From: Chlamydiota bacterium
Lineage (GTDB): Bacteria > Chlamydiota > Chlamydiia > Chlamydiales > Rhabdochlamydiaceae
DNA: 44,286 nucleotides
Assembly: GCA_022614855.1 (NCBI GenBank)
Contig: JAKEHU010000015.1
Location: forward strand, 1 to 44,286
Direction of reading: 5' to 3'
The position numbers and the translations under genes are program-made. Shown one piece after another: positions 16,306 through 24,402 of the stretch; positions within the stretch are counted from its first letter, which is position 1; each line of letters opens with the position of its first letter. The notes below the pieces were generated by a model that had not been told where the DNA came from, did not search any database, and saw only the letters and a program-made list of their open reading frames with translations.

Positions 16306-16376
16306 TGGGTAGCCTCCTTGGGTTTTTAACAAAAAAAACCAAAAGGAGGTTTTTATGGCTACTACGACACCCATAG
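16305..16376 (+). CDS. Possible 23-codon leader ORF overlapping trpR stop and the next start
   Basis: The trpR stop TAA shares a base with an ATG (TAATG, 16303-16307). That ATG opens a 23-codon frame starting MGSLLGFLTKKTKRRF and ending at TAG 16374-16376, inside the next gene. A single Trp codon (16356-16358) lies at the next gene's start. AGGAGG at 16285-16290 is 14 bases upstream of the ATG, rather far. Ribosomes translating it would unfold the hairpin at 16313-16349. It may be chance; the arrangement is what makes it worth listing. Confidence 0.3.
   Translation: MGSLLGFLTKKTKRRFLWLLRHP
16313..16354 (+). terminator. Terminator-like hairpin that also buries the next gene's ribosome binding site
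   Basis: CCTCCTT (16313-16319) pairs with AAGGAGG (16343-16349) and GGTTTTT (16321-16327) with AAAAACC (16334-16340), separated by a small internal loop, with loop AACAAA. The stem is followed at once by TTTTT (16350-16354) and then ATG 16355. The shape is that of an intrinsic terminator for trpR. AAAGGAGG in its 3' arm is also an ideal ribosome binding site for the gene at 16355, so the same hairpin could control both transcription and translation. Confidence 0.7.
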
Positions 16377-16753
16377 AAGATTTGTTCCGTATTATCCGAG
16401 ACGAGGTTAAAACCTATACTCGGAATACTGGCATTGAAGAAACAAGGATTATGCTAATGATTGGAGCAATTTATGAAGAATCGAAAAACCCTGATGTAAA
16501 AGAAGGATCGATTCTTTTAAAAGATATTGGGGTCTATGAACAACATGATCCTTTTATCGTTTCAATTGCAAAAAGAAAGCTAGGAATTGTAATTGAACCT
16601 AATATTGTTATCTCATCACCTATATCAAATATGATAATTAGAGAACCTGGTTTTATTTTAAAAGCAAAATACAGATCTTATAAAGAAAAGGTCGGCTCTC
16701 ATTGGAGCCGATCAATTTTTTGGAAGGTTGTAGATTGGTTGATGAGCTCCTGA
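16355..16753 (+). CDS. Hypothetical protein downstream of trpR
   Basis: A protein of 132 residues starting MATTTPIEDLFRIIRDEVKT, with an ideal ribosome binding site (AAAGGAGG, five bases before ATG) that lies inside a hairpin. No signal peptide, membrane segment or known motif is seen. The predicted fold is a helical N-terminal half followed by a beta-rich part (KLGIVIEPNIVISSPISNMI). The last 20 or so codons (KVGSHWSRSIFWKVVDWLMS) are encoded by a bidirectional terminator and the end of the convergent gene, so the C-terminus may be an accidental extension after loss of an earlier stop. Possible trpR partner or target; function unknown. Confidence 0.6.
   Translation: MATTTPIEDLFRIIRDEVKTYTRNTGIEETRIMLMIGAIYEESKNPDVKEGSILLKDIGVYEQHDPFIVSIAKRKLGIVIEPNIVISSPISNMIIREPGFILKAKYRSYKEKVGSHWSRSIFWKVVDWLMSS
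16690..16721. terminator. Bidirectional intrinsic terminator
   Basis: GGTCGGCTC (16690-16698) and GAGCCGATC (16705-16713) pair around a six-base loop. AATTTTTT follows on the plus strand, and TTTTCTTT follows on the minus strand. It lies between convergent genes: the minus-strand gene stops at its edge (TGA 16714-16712), while the plus-strand frame runs through it. Confidence 0.8.
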
Positions 16754-17590
16754 AGTCATTGGCAAGCTATCAGGTTGAATTGCAGGATATCTCAAAATAA
16801 TTTCATCTATTACTCTTCCAGTGAATGGTAGATTATTATATTGAAAACGGTCTTGAAGTCTAATTTGTGAAATTTTCATAAGTCCTTTTGTAAGAAGGTT
16901 GTTAACTTCATCAAGGGTGATAGGTTCTATTTTACCAAAATGCAAGTCATAAGCCGTTGAAGAAATAATTGTTTTTGCCTGATTTTGCATGATATGGACC
17001 ACTACTCGTCTTTCATTGTTAAGTGTACATGTTTCACAAGGGATAAAAAATTCGAAGTTTTCATTTCGGACGATTGTTTCAGGGAGGGTGCCTTTTTCTG
17101 CCTCGCTAAATGAATATTCCCCTGCATCCTCTATTTTGACGGTCTTATCTGTTCCTCCGAAAAGCTCGCGCACCTTTTTAGGACAATCCAATTGAACCCT
17201 CATATATTCTATCACTTTCATATCGATAAATGGGATTTCAGGTTGATTATGAAGTGCTGTGAAGTATTGTTTTCGATAATCTTTGCTCAAAATGAGAAGG
17301 GCGATTTTTGTAATTGAGCCAATGAGCAGAGAGGGAAAGGAAAATAGAGCTGAAAGAATAAAATAGTGAATTTTAAAAACCTTAGCTTCTTTAGAAAATT
17401 CAATGACTTTGATCTTTGCCTCTGGATCTACAAGATATCTCGATACATCCATGAAATTTCCTAAAAAATATTGGAAAGGGTAAAAGGAGGTATTGGAAAT
17501 CTTATGAAATATTGTTTTCCAACCTCTGTCCACTTCAAACTTGTAATTGTCTTCTATGGTTGTGGTAAAAAAAAGAGATACATTTTTCAT
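16712..17590 (-). CDS. Hypothetical membrane protein, last gene of a three-gene operon
   Basis: A protein of 292 residues with no N-terminal signal peptide. One long hydrophobic stretch at about residues 75-103 (FILSALFSFPSLLIGSITKI and onward) could form one membrane span or a tight hairpin, with large soluble parts on both sides. A bilobed hydrophobic segment in an otherwise soluble protein is a feature of chlamydial inclusion-membrane proteins, but such features are weak evidence. A Cys-x-x-Cys occurs in PCETCTLNNERR. The start overlaps the stop of the FAD monooxygenase by four bases (ATGA), so they are translated together. A strong terminator ends the unit. Family not recognised. Confidence 0.7.
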   Translation of the reverse strand: MKNVSLFFTTTIEDNYKFEVDRGWKTIFHKISNTSFYPFQYFLGNFMDVSRYLVDPEAKIKVIEFSKEAKVFKIHYFILSALFSFPSLLIGSITKIALLILSKDYRKQYFTALHNQPEIPFIDMKVIEYMRVQLDCPKKVRELFGGTDKTVKIEDAGEYSFSEAEKGTLPETIVRNENFEFFIPCETCTLNNERRVVVHIMQNQAKTIISSTAYDLHFGKIEPITLDEVNNLLTKGLMKISQIRLQDRFQYNNLPFTGRVIDEIILRYPAIQPDSLPMTSGAHQPIYNLPKN

Positions 17591-19095
17591 AGCAAAATTT
17601 CTCCTATAAATTTTTCGAGATGCGTTTGATTTAAGGGGGTTTGCCTGTAGCCGACATAGAGATCCGGTCTGATGAGGTAGGCAGCCGTGAGGTGTGCTCC
17701 ATAAATGGCATGGGCAGCACGTGAAGAATCGAGGAAAAGGTGAGAAGAGGGGATTTCTGCGGGTGGTTCAGAAGCATCAATGATGAGCAGGGGAGTGATG
17801 AGATCTGAATATCGAGAAGTGATATGAGTGGCAATTTGGGAAAGAAGCTGTAAGTTTTTTGGATGGAGGCCGCTAAAGAGAAGAAGGTGGAATGGGGTCC
17901 TTTTTCTCCAAATGGTATAAAAATCGATCGGATCCTCTTTCTTAAATACGAGTGCATTTGGCGCTCTTGTTCCAGCTTTGGGACCTGCATGGAAAATACC
18001 TGCTTCTGCAATGAAATCGCTTTTAGAATAGCGGAGGGCAATTTGGGAAATTGCTCTGGTGAGTTTTTTTTGGATAAAAGCATAATTAAAAAGTTTGGAG
18101 ATAAGGTAGTTTCGAAGAGAAATTGCAAAAGAATTGCGGATAGTTGCTGCACGAGAAGCGCGCTCGGTTGCTTTAAGCAGATTTTTTCCTACTTCGTGTC
18201 TTTCTTGATGATAAGAGTCGAGCAGTTTGGGATTTGCTTTTTTTTGATGAATGAGAGCTAATTTCCAGCCAAGGTTAAATGCATCTTGAATGCCGGTATT
18301 CATTCCTTGTCCTCCAACAGAGCTATGAAAATGAGCAGCATCGCCAGCAATAAATATCCTTCCTTTTTGATAGCTAGTAGCTAAGCGGCTATTAACAACC
18401 CAATTTGTCTCCCATCTTTCGAGCTGAAAAACTAGGCGATAGGGGGTTTTTCCAGATATGGGGATTGTGGCCATTACCTCCTCTGCATCAAAAAAAATCG
18501 AGAATTCATCACCCGGTCGATTCCCATCGATTTCCATATCAGCGAGAGAAAAGTTATCGGAAAAAGCCTTTTCTTCAAAGGGTAAACTCAAGTTTTTGCG
18601 GACGAAGCTGTGAGCTCCATCACAGCCAATGATCCAATCGGCTCGTAAGGTTTCCTCTTTACCTGGATGCTTTAAAGTTGCATAGATGGCATCTTCATCT
18701 TGTGTCAATGCAATCAGCTCTACTTCGCGCTCTATTGAAAGATGAAGGGAAGAGAGGTATTTTGTGAGAATCTGCTCTGTTTTGCTCTGCTCTACACTTA
18801 AGACAAAGGGATAAGGTGAGCTCAGTTTTTTAAAGGAGAGGTGGGCAAGGGGTTTTGCTTTGCTTATTAAAGTTGCATCATAGAGTTTAACTCCTTCTGC
18901 AATAAAATCTCGCACAATTCCAAGATGGTCGAAAATTTCTAAGGTTCTTGGTTGAATGACTAAGGCTTTAGATTTATCAGAAGGTGTTTTTGCCCTATCG
19001 ATGATTCTGCAAGAGAGGCCATGTCGGGCAATTTCTGCTGCCATCATGAGGCCAGTTGGTCCTGTTCCTATGACGAGAACGTCGGTTTTTTTCAT
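17587..19095 (-). CDS. FAD-dependent aromatic-ring monooxygenase (PheA/TfdB-like)
   Basis: A 502-residue group A flavoprotein monooxygenase. The N-terminal Rossmann motif GTGPTGLMMAAEIARHG (GxGxxG, residues 10-15) binds FAD; the DG motif is WIIGCDGAHSFVRK; the GD motif is RIFIAGDAAHFHSSVGGQGM. The C-terminal 100 residues resemble the thioredoxin-like domain of this subfamily, ending AYLIRPDLYVGYR. Relatives hydroxylate phenols, polyketide rings or quinone precursors with NAD(P)H and O2. It overlaps both neighbours by four bases (ATGA), placing it between two unknown membrane proteins. Substrate unknown; hydroxylation of the product of the type III PKS at 31.6-32.7 kb is a speculation worth testing. 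Confidence 0.9.
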   Translation of the reverse strand: MKKTDVLVIGTGPTGLMMAAEIARHGLSCRIIDRAKTPSDKSKALVIQPRTLEIFDHLGIVRDFIAEGVKLYDATLISKAKPLAHLSFKKLSSPYPFVLSVEQSKTEQILTKYLSSLHLSIEREVELIALTQDEDAIYATLKHPGKEETLRADWIIGCDGAHSFVRKNLSLPFEEKAFSDNFSLADMEIDGNRPGDEFSIFFDAEEVMATIPISGKTPYRLVFQLERWETNWVVNSRLATSYQKGRIFIAGDAAHFHSSVGGQGMNTGIQDAFNLGWKLALIHQKKANPKLLDSYHQERHEVGKNLLKATERASRAATIRNSFAISLRNYLISKLFNYAFIQKKLTRAISQIALRYSKSDFIAEAGIFHAGPKAGTRAPNALVFKKEDPIDFYTIWRKRTPFHLLLFSGLHPKNLQLLSQIATHITSRYSDLITPLLIIDASEPPAEIPSSHLFLDSSRAAHAIYGAHLTAAYLIRPDLYVGYRQTPLNQTHLEKFIGEILL

Positions 19096-21398
19096 GTTTG
19101 GGATGGACTTCTTCTAATCCATTGAGCAAATTTAATGAGAAGAAGTTTTCGATAAGTATCGATAGCAATGTTGTGAAGAACACCTGCTCGAAAAGCTCCT
19201 TCAACACCATTGCTGTCACCAACCCATTCAATTTTGTCTGAAAGTTCACGTATCATATTAAGCCAAGAAAAATCATGATCATATATCTGCCATACACTAG
19301 GAAGATGAATAGGGGATCCATTTTGTTCAAAGATCTCCGATGGACCGTTTTGCCACAAACTCACGAAATCATAAATCGTACTCAAAGTATCATTTTTCAG
19401 TACTTTGATTTTATACCTGGTAAACAATATTAAGTTTGTAAGGAAAGCTCCTCGGATAAAGAATCGGTTAATACGTTCACTTTGGCCTATTTTAGAAAAT
19501 ATGATCCCACCAATGGTAGCCTTAGGAAAGCGATAGATCTGGACTCCTATAAAAAAAGCTGGAACTAGATAGTGAAATGCAAATTTGGCAATTTTTTGGA
19601 CCTCTCTTACTTTGGAAGGAGTTACCTTATTTAATCCACCAGCTAAAAGTTTTTCTAATCTATTTTTCAGACCCTGCTCTGAAAGTGTTTCACCCTTTTT
19701 TGGCAAAATCTTTTGATCCAATAAATCTTTTATGGTTTCTATTACATTTTGTTTGAGTAATGTTTCAACTGTTTTAAAGGCATTATCTCCAATCGGGAGA
19801 TCCAATTCAGTTAAAAGCTTTGTGCAAAATTCAAGAGTAAAACCATATGGCCCAAGTGAAACAAAAATATCATCATCTAGATCATCTTCTATCTTTTTTT
19901 CTTTAATGGATTGCAAAAGCTTTTTTATGCGCATTAGAATATTTTCCTGTTTAGTAGCAGTTGAAACGGAAATGGCATTGAAACAGGTTTCAATGTCTTT
20001 TTTATGATTCATAATTTCATCGATAAGTTTTCTATTAGTGCGATGATCTGTAGCTGAACGGCGGCATAGATATATGCAATTTTCATTCAACTCCTCATAA
20101 ATTTCTTGCAGCCTTTTACTCCATTGAGAATTCTCATTAAGACCAGCTGCTTGTTCAGCTTTTTTAAGCTCCTCTTCGAATCCACTTATGCAGAGAGTGA
20201 TTCTATCTACCTCTTTCATCTTCTTTTCGTCGATCTCTTTTCCAGATTGCTGCAAGAGACTAGAATGGTCTTTAATAAATTGACACAACTCTTTAGCCTG
20301 GTCTTTAAGAATTTTGATATGTTTAATCAGCTCTTGATTATTTGGGTATTCTTTAGAGACAAGGAACAAAATACTTTTTAATTGAGCAATGTATTTAGAA
20401 GCTTCAACGATTTCTTTATGAACTTCTTGCAAATCTCCGAGCAGTGGAAGATTATTTTTTAGATCTGGCTCCTTTTCAGCTTTTGCAACTAATTGTTGCC
20501 AATTTGTTAAGTTGTCGCTAATCAGCAGGATTTTTTCTTTATTAAATGACTGTAGTTTGGGAGTTAAAACCTCTTTAATTTTTTCGTCTGGCAGATTATC
20601 GGACAAAAAGTAAAATGTTAATATTCTTGGGAAGCGTTCAATGAGTCTTTCTAGATCCTCATTTTTATAGACAAATGGTAACCTTACTTTAAAAAAATTT
20701 TCGATTTGTTCATCTGAGGCTTTAATAGCATCAAGTGTGTCCATCTCTTCAATAATGCTCTCAACAATATCTCCATTTTCCTTGTGAAGTTTTTTGACTG
20801 CTTCTACAAGAAAATTAAAAATTATGCTAGGCTTTTGGACCGTGCGAATAAAATCCGCGACCACTTTGACTGCTTCATCTGTTTTTTTCTCAAGGGAGAA
20901 AAAAATTTGAAAGAGAGCCAATCCAAAAGGAATTTCATATCCAATTGCATTTAAAATTGCGCCAATCTTTAACAGACCTTTTACAAATAGATCTACAGTC
21001 AGTTTTTGATTGTTGGTAAATAGATGGTACAACAATTGGGTCTTGAACAGGGCGTATGCGGTTTCATTTGCCAATCTTATTGCACCAAACCCAAGAATTA
21101 TTGTTTTTAAAGAGTTTAAAGCTGCTGTTACCTTTTCTTTTCTTTTACCTTGATCTTGTTCCAAACTGGTCTTAGATAAGGAGTAGAGTTGTCGATAGAC
21201 CAGATAGGCCCCTAACCAATCTACGATGAGGGCTCTGGCTAAACTGATTAACTCACAATTTCTCTTGTTGAGACTTACGTAAAGGGTTGTTGCTCCCGCT
21301 CCAGCGGCTAAAACATAGGGAAAGTATTGACGGATATTTTGAACATTGAGCTGGGGTAGGCAATTTGTATAATTTTCAATTCGAGGAAAATAAATCAT
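19092..21398 (-). CDS. Large hypothetical membrane and coiled-coil protein
   Basis: A protein of 768 residues, first gene of an ATGA-coupled operon. Hydrophobic segments lie near residues 28-45 (YVLAAGAGATTLYV), 58-70, 95-130 and 145-170, and again near 630-690 (HYLVPAFFIGVQIYRF and RGAFLTNLILF). The middle (about 190-600) is a long, charged, helical region rich in Lys, Glu and Leu with coiled-coil character. No known enzyme motif is seen. The layout, membrane ends and a helical centre, would suit a protein inserted in a host or inclusion membrane or an envelope scaffold, but that is inference. The 146 bases upstream are AT-rich and shared with the divergent gene at 21545. Confidence 0.72.
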   Translation of the reverse strand: MIYFPRIENYTNCLPQLNVQNIRQYFPYVLAAGAGATTLYVSLNKRNCELISLARALIVDWLGAYLVYRQLYSLSKTSLEQDQGKRKEKVTAALNSLKTIILGFGAIRLANETAYALFKTQLLYHLFTNNQKLTVDLFVKGLLKIGAILNAIGYEIPFGLALFQIFFSLEKKTDEAVKVVADFIRTVQKPSIIFNFLVEAVKKLHKENGDIVESIIEEMDTLDAIKASDEQIENFFKVRLPFVYKNEDLERLIERFPRILTFYFLSDNLPDEKIKEVLTPKLQSFNKEKILLISDNLTNWQQLVAKAEKEPDLKNNLPLLGDLQEVHKEIVEASKYIAQLKSILFLVSKEYPNNQELIKHIKILKDQAKELCQFIKDHSSLLQQSGKEIDEKKMKEVDRITLCISGFEEELKKAEQAAGLNENSQWSKRLQEIYEELNENCIYLCRRSATDHRTNRKLIDEIMNHKKDIETCFNAISVSTATKQENILMRIKKLLQSIKEKKIEDDLDDDIFVSLGPYGFTLEFCTKLLTELDLPIGDNAFKTVETLLKQNVIETIKDLLDQKILPKKGETLSEQGLKNRLEKLLAGGLNKVTPSKVREVQKIAKFAFHYLVPAFFIGVQIYRFPKATIGGIIFSKIGQSERINRFFIRGAFLTNLILFTRYKIKVLKNDTLSTIYDFVSLWQNGPSEIFEQNGSPIHLPSVWQIYDHDFSWLNMIRELSDKIEWVGDSNGVEGAFRAGVLHNIAIDTYRKLLLIKFAQWIRRSPSQT

Positions 21399-21544
21399 AA
21401 GTAAATATTATCTTGAAAAAATTAGTAAACATCAACACCTACTTTTCCATTAAAACTTTTTTTTAAAGTAATTATCTTGCTACTAATTAAATTGATATTA
21501 TACAATTCTGTAACTATATAAATTAAAAATGGAGAATAATAATT

Positions 21545-21952
21545 ATGACTTTTACTCCTTCTCGTATAATCGATTTTCTCACAATTTCGGATGACTCTGT
21601 CCCCAATTTAAATAATCCTGATCTTTTTGTAGGAAAAAACAAAGAGGTAACTATTACTCTTAATAATGGATCGACTAGTCAAACTAGAGATATTGTCGTT
21701 TTAGGAAAATTGAAGATTCAATCTTCAGATGAAGATCAACTTCTTAAACCTAAGCTTATCTTTCAAAACTGTATTGTCGCTGGAAAGTTACACTGTTACA
21801 ACATAGAGTTTAATGGTGAAGACATAGTGGTTTTTGAAAGTAATGAAGAATTCCGCAAAAAATTATTTCAACTTTTTATCGAATGGACAGAACTTCAAAG
21901 AGAATCTGTAGAAAAAATTGGCCTAACATCAATACTTTTTAAACCTTTGTAA
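21545..21952 (+). CDS. Small hypothetical protein, beta-rich
   Basis: A protein of 135 residues starting MTFTPSRIIDFLTISDDSVP, with GGAG before the ATG. The middle (EVTITLNNGSTSQTRDIVVL, then LIFQNCIVAGKLHCYNIEFN) predicts short beta strands in a regular rhythm, which can indicate a small beta-helix or sandwich. The C-terminus is a helix (FRKKLFQLFIEWTELQRESV). No signal peptide. It is divergent from the 768-residue membrane protein and convergent with cydB. Family not recognised; a lineage-specific cytoplasmic or effector protein is possible. Confidence 0.6.
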   Translation: MTFTPSRIIDFLTISDDSVPNLNNPDLFVGKNKEVTITLNNGSTSQTRDIVVLGKLKIQSSDEDQLLKPKLIFQNCIVAGKLHCYNIEFNGEDIVVFESNEEFRKKLFQLFIEWTELQRESVEKIGLTSILFKPL

Positions 21953-21991
21953 TTCTCGTTTTTAGCCTTTAGCTTTTATACTTTAGCCTTT

Positions 21992-23026
21992 TTAGTAGCT
22001 CGTCTTGTCAATTTTCACTTTCCCCCTAAAAACTTTATAGACGTAAGATCCATAGAAAAAGCTTAAGGGAATGCCGGTTAAGCCGATGATCGCAATAACG
22101 ATGAGAGCAAGATGAGAGGCAGAGCTGTTGTACAGGGTCATCGAGTTCGTCTCTGGCAGGACAGAAGAGTAGACGATATTGGGAAAGGTGCCGATGATGA
22201 AGAGGAGGAGTAAAAAGACGATGCAAAAACAGGAGCTAAAAAAGGCCCAGCCATCTCGTTTTTTCATCAGATTTCGCACGATGAAAAAGATGGAGCCAAG
22301 GCTTAAAGTAGGAAAAATAAAAAGGATCGGGTAACGGAAAAAGGGGACTACCATGTAGGGCTTAAAGATGAAGGTAGAAATGGTCGCAAATGCCCAAAAA
22401 AATAGGAAAAGTGCGAGGATTCTATGTGTCCATTTTCGAATTTTTTCTTGGAAAGGACCTTCGGTTTTCATCAAGACGTAAATGGAGCCATGCATGGTAA
22501 ACATGGAGATTCCAAAAAGGGCAATTAGGATGGGATAGGGGGTAAGAAGCTCGATCATACCTCCTTCATATTCTCCAAGATCATTTAAGGGCATGCCTTG
22601 AATCATATTTCCCAGGATAAGGCCAATTGTGATTGCAAGGAGAATGCTTGCAAGGGAAAAGGCAAAATCCCAAAAATAGCGCCATGTTTTACTAGCCCCT
22701 TTGCTTCGAAATTCTATGGATGCAGCTCTGAGCATGAATCCAAATAAGAGAACCATTGTCGGTGTGTAGAGACTAGAGGTTAAGTTGGCAAATACTTTGG
22801 GAAACCCGGCAAAAAGCACACCACTTCCAATTACAATCCAGGTGGTATTTCCATCCCAGACAGGTCCGATAGAGTTGATCATGATGCGCCGTTCATTATC
22901 TCCTTTTGTAAAAAGATGCAAGGTACCAACACCCAAATCAAATCCATCTAAAGTGGAATAGGCGATGATAGAAAAGACAAAAATGAAGTAGGTGATGAGC
23001 TGCAGAAATTCAAAAGAGATGGTCAT
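21992..23026 (-). CDS. cydB: Cytochrome bd-type quinol oxidase subunit II
   Basis: A 344-residue protein with about eight to nine membrane helices. The opening AYSTLDGFDLGVGTL and IGPVWDGNTTWIVIGSGVLF are hallmarks of CydB. It partners CydA in the oxygen-reducing quinol oxidase of the inner membrane, which works at low oxygen. The start overlaps the cydA stop by four bases (ATGA). Chlamydiae are known to carry cydAB as a terminal oxidase. Confidence 0.96.
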   Translation of the reverse strand: MTISFEFLQLITYFIFVFSIIAYSTLDGFDLGVGTLHLFTKGDNERRIMINSIGPVWDGNTTWIVIGSGVLFAGFPKVFANLTSSLYTPTMVLLFGFMLRAASIEFRSKGASKTWRYFWDFAFSLASILLAITIGLILGNMIQGMPLNDLGEYEGGMIELLTPYPILIALFGISMFTMHGSIYVLMKTEGPFQEKIRKWTHRILALFLFFWAFATISTFIFKPYMVVPFFRYPILFIFPTLSLGSIFFIVRNLMKKRDGWAFFSSCFCIVFLLLLFIIGTFPNIVYSSVLPETNSMTLYNSSASHLALIVIAIIGLTGIPLSFFYGSYVYKVFRGKVKIDKTSY

Positions 23027-24396
23027 TTTTTCTTCTTCTCCTCTTTATCTTTATATACGTCTCGATAGGGAAGTTCTTCTTCGATTACCTCTGGCCCATT
23101 TTGAATTTTTCGATTCAAAAGAACGAGAAAAAGAGCAAAAAAGAGAAGATACATAATGACAAACATTGTTAAAGAACCAACAATTTGCCCAACGGTGAGG
23201 TTTGCAGAAAAGGCATCTTTTGTTTTGAGAAGTTTGTATACAATCCAGGGCTGTCTTCCCATACAGGAGCTATACCAACCAGCGATATTAGCAATTTGCG
23301 GAAATGCAACAGAAACGATCATAAACCATAAAAAAATGGGTCTCATTTTCCATCTATTTCTCACCCAATAATAAATGCCAGCTGCCGAACCAATTACCAT
23401 AAGTACCCACATCATGACCATTAAATGATACGTTTGAAAGACAGCTGCTACCCAGGGCCATTGATCCTGAGGAAATTGATCCAGACCGGGGACTGGCTTT
23501 GTAAAGCTTCGGTAGACGAGAAAGCTTAGCACTCCCGGCAATCTAAGGCCATAGACTTTTTGCTCTTCGGAGTTAACCCATCCAAGGATATAAATGGGTG
23601 TAGAAGGGGTAGTTTTATACACACCCTCAAATGCTGCCAACTTTTCTGGGTTATGGTTTGCAGTTTTACGGGCCAGATTGTCTGCAGAGACAAGTTGAAG
23701 GAGAACACAGCTTCCCGAAATGAGCAGCCCAATTTTCATCGATTTTTTTGCAAATTCTAGATGGCGATCTCGCAAAAGGTAGTAGGCTGCAACACTGATA
23801 ATCAAAAAAGCTCCTGTCAACCAACAGGCTAAAAGCACATGGGTTAAATGGCTCAAATTTGTCGGGCTTAAAAACATGTCGAGCCAATTTGTCACCTTTG
23901 CAATGGTTTCATTTCCCTGTTTGACAAGTTGATAGCCAGAGGGTGCTTGCATCCAAGAGTTGGTGCTTACAATCCAGATCGCGCTAAAATGAGCGCCAAA
24001 AGCAACAAAAAAAGTTGATAGGAAGTGAATTTTTGGACTGACACGGTTCCAACCAAACAAAAGCACTCCTAAAAATCCTGCTTCAATGAGAAAGGCAAAA
24101 AATCCCTCTGCACCAAGGAGGCTTCCAAAGACATCCCCAACAAACCGCGAGTAGCGTGCCCAATTTGTACCAAGAGAAAACTGAAGGGGAATTCCCGTTG
24201 CTACACCTAGTGCAAAAGTGAGGGCAAATACTTTTACCCAAAAGCGGGTGATCTTTTCCCATATTGGATTTTTAGTTTTAAGATACATTCCCTCCATGAA
24301 AATGAGCGCCAGAGAAAGGCCAATACTAAGAGGAGGATAAATGAAGTGAAAGGTGATGGTAAAAGCAAATTGAATTCGAGATAGTAGTTCAACCAT
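23023..24396 (-). CDS. cydA: Cytochrome bd-type quinol oxidase subunit I
   Basis: A 457-residue heme-binding subunit with about nine membrane helices. The N-terminal FHFIYPPLSIGLSL contains the conserved heme-ligand His (residue 17), FSLGTNWARYSRFVGDVFG is the conserved quinol-oxidase block, and LTHVLLACW holds a second expected heme-ligand His. GRQPWIVYKLLKT near the end is also a family hallmark. The Q loop (residues about 245-300) is of the short type. It is probably co-transcribed with the upstream glycosyltransferase (six-base gap) and with cydB (four-base overlap). Confidence 0.97.
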   Translation of the reverse strand: MVELLSRIQFAFTITFHFIYPPLSIGLSLALIFMEGMYLKTKNPIWEKITRFWVKVFALTFALGVATGIPLQFSLGTNWARYSRFVGDVFGSLLGAEGFFAFLIEAGFLGVLLFGWNRVSPKIHFLSTFFVAFGAHFSAIWIVSTNSWMQAPSGYQLVKQGNETIAKVTNWLDMFLSPTNLSHLTHVLLACWLTGAFLIISVAAYYLLRDRHLEFAKKSMKIGLLISGSCVLLQLVSADNLARKTANHNPEKLAAFEGVYKTTPSTPIYILGWVNSEEQKVYGLRLPGVLSFLVYRSFTKPVPGLDQFPQDQWPWVAAVFQTYHLMVMMWVLMVIGSAAGIYYWVRNRWKMRPIFLWFMIVSVAFPQIANIAGWYSSCMGRQPWIVYKLLKTKDAFSANLTVGQIVGSLTMFVIMYLLFFALFLVLLNRKIQNGPEVIEEELPYRDVYKDKEEKKKK

Positions 24397-24402
24397 AGGA
24401 TC

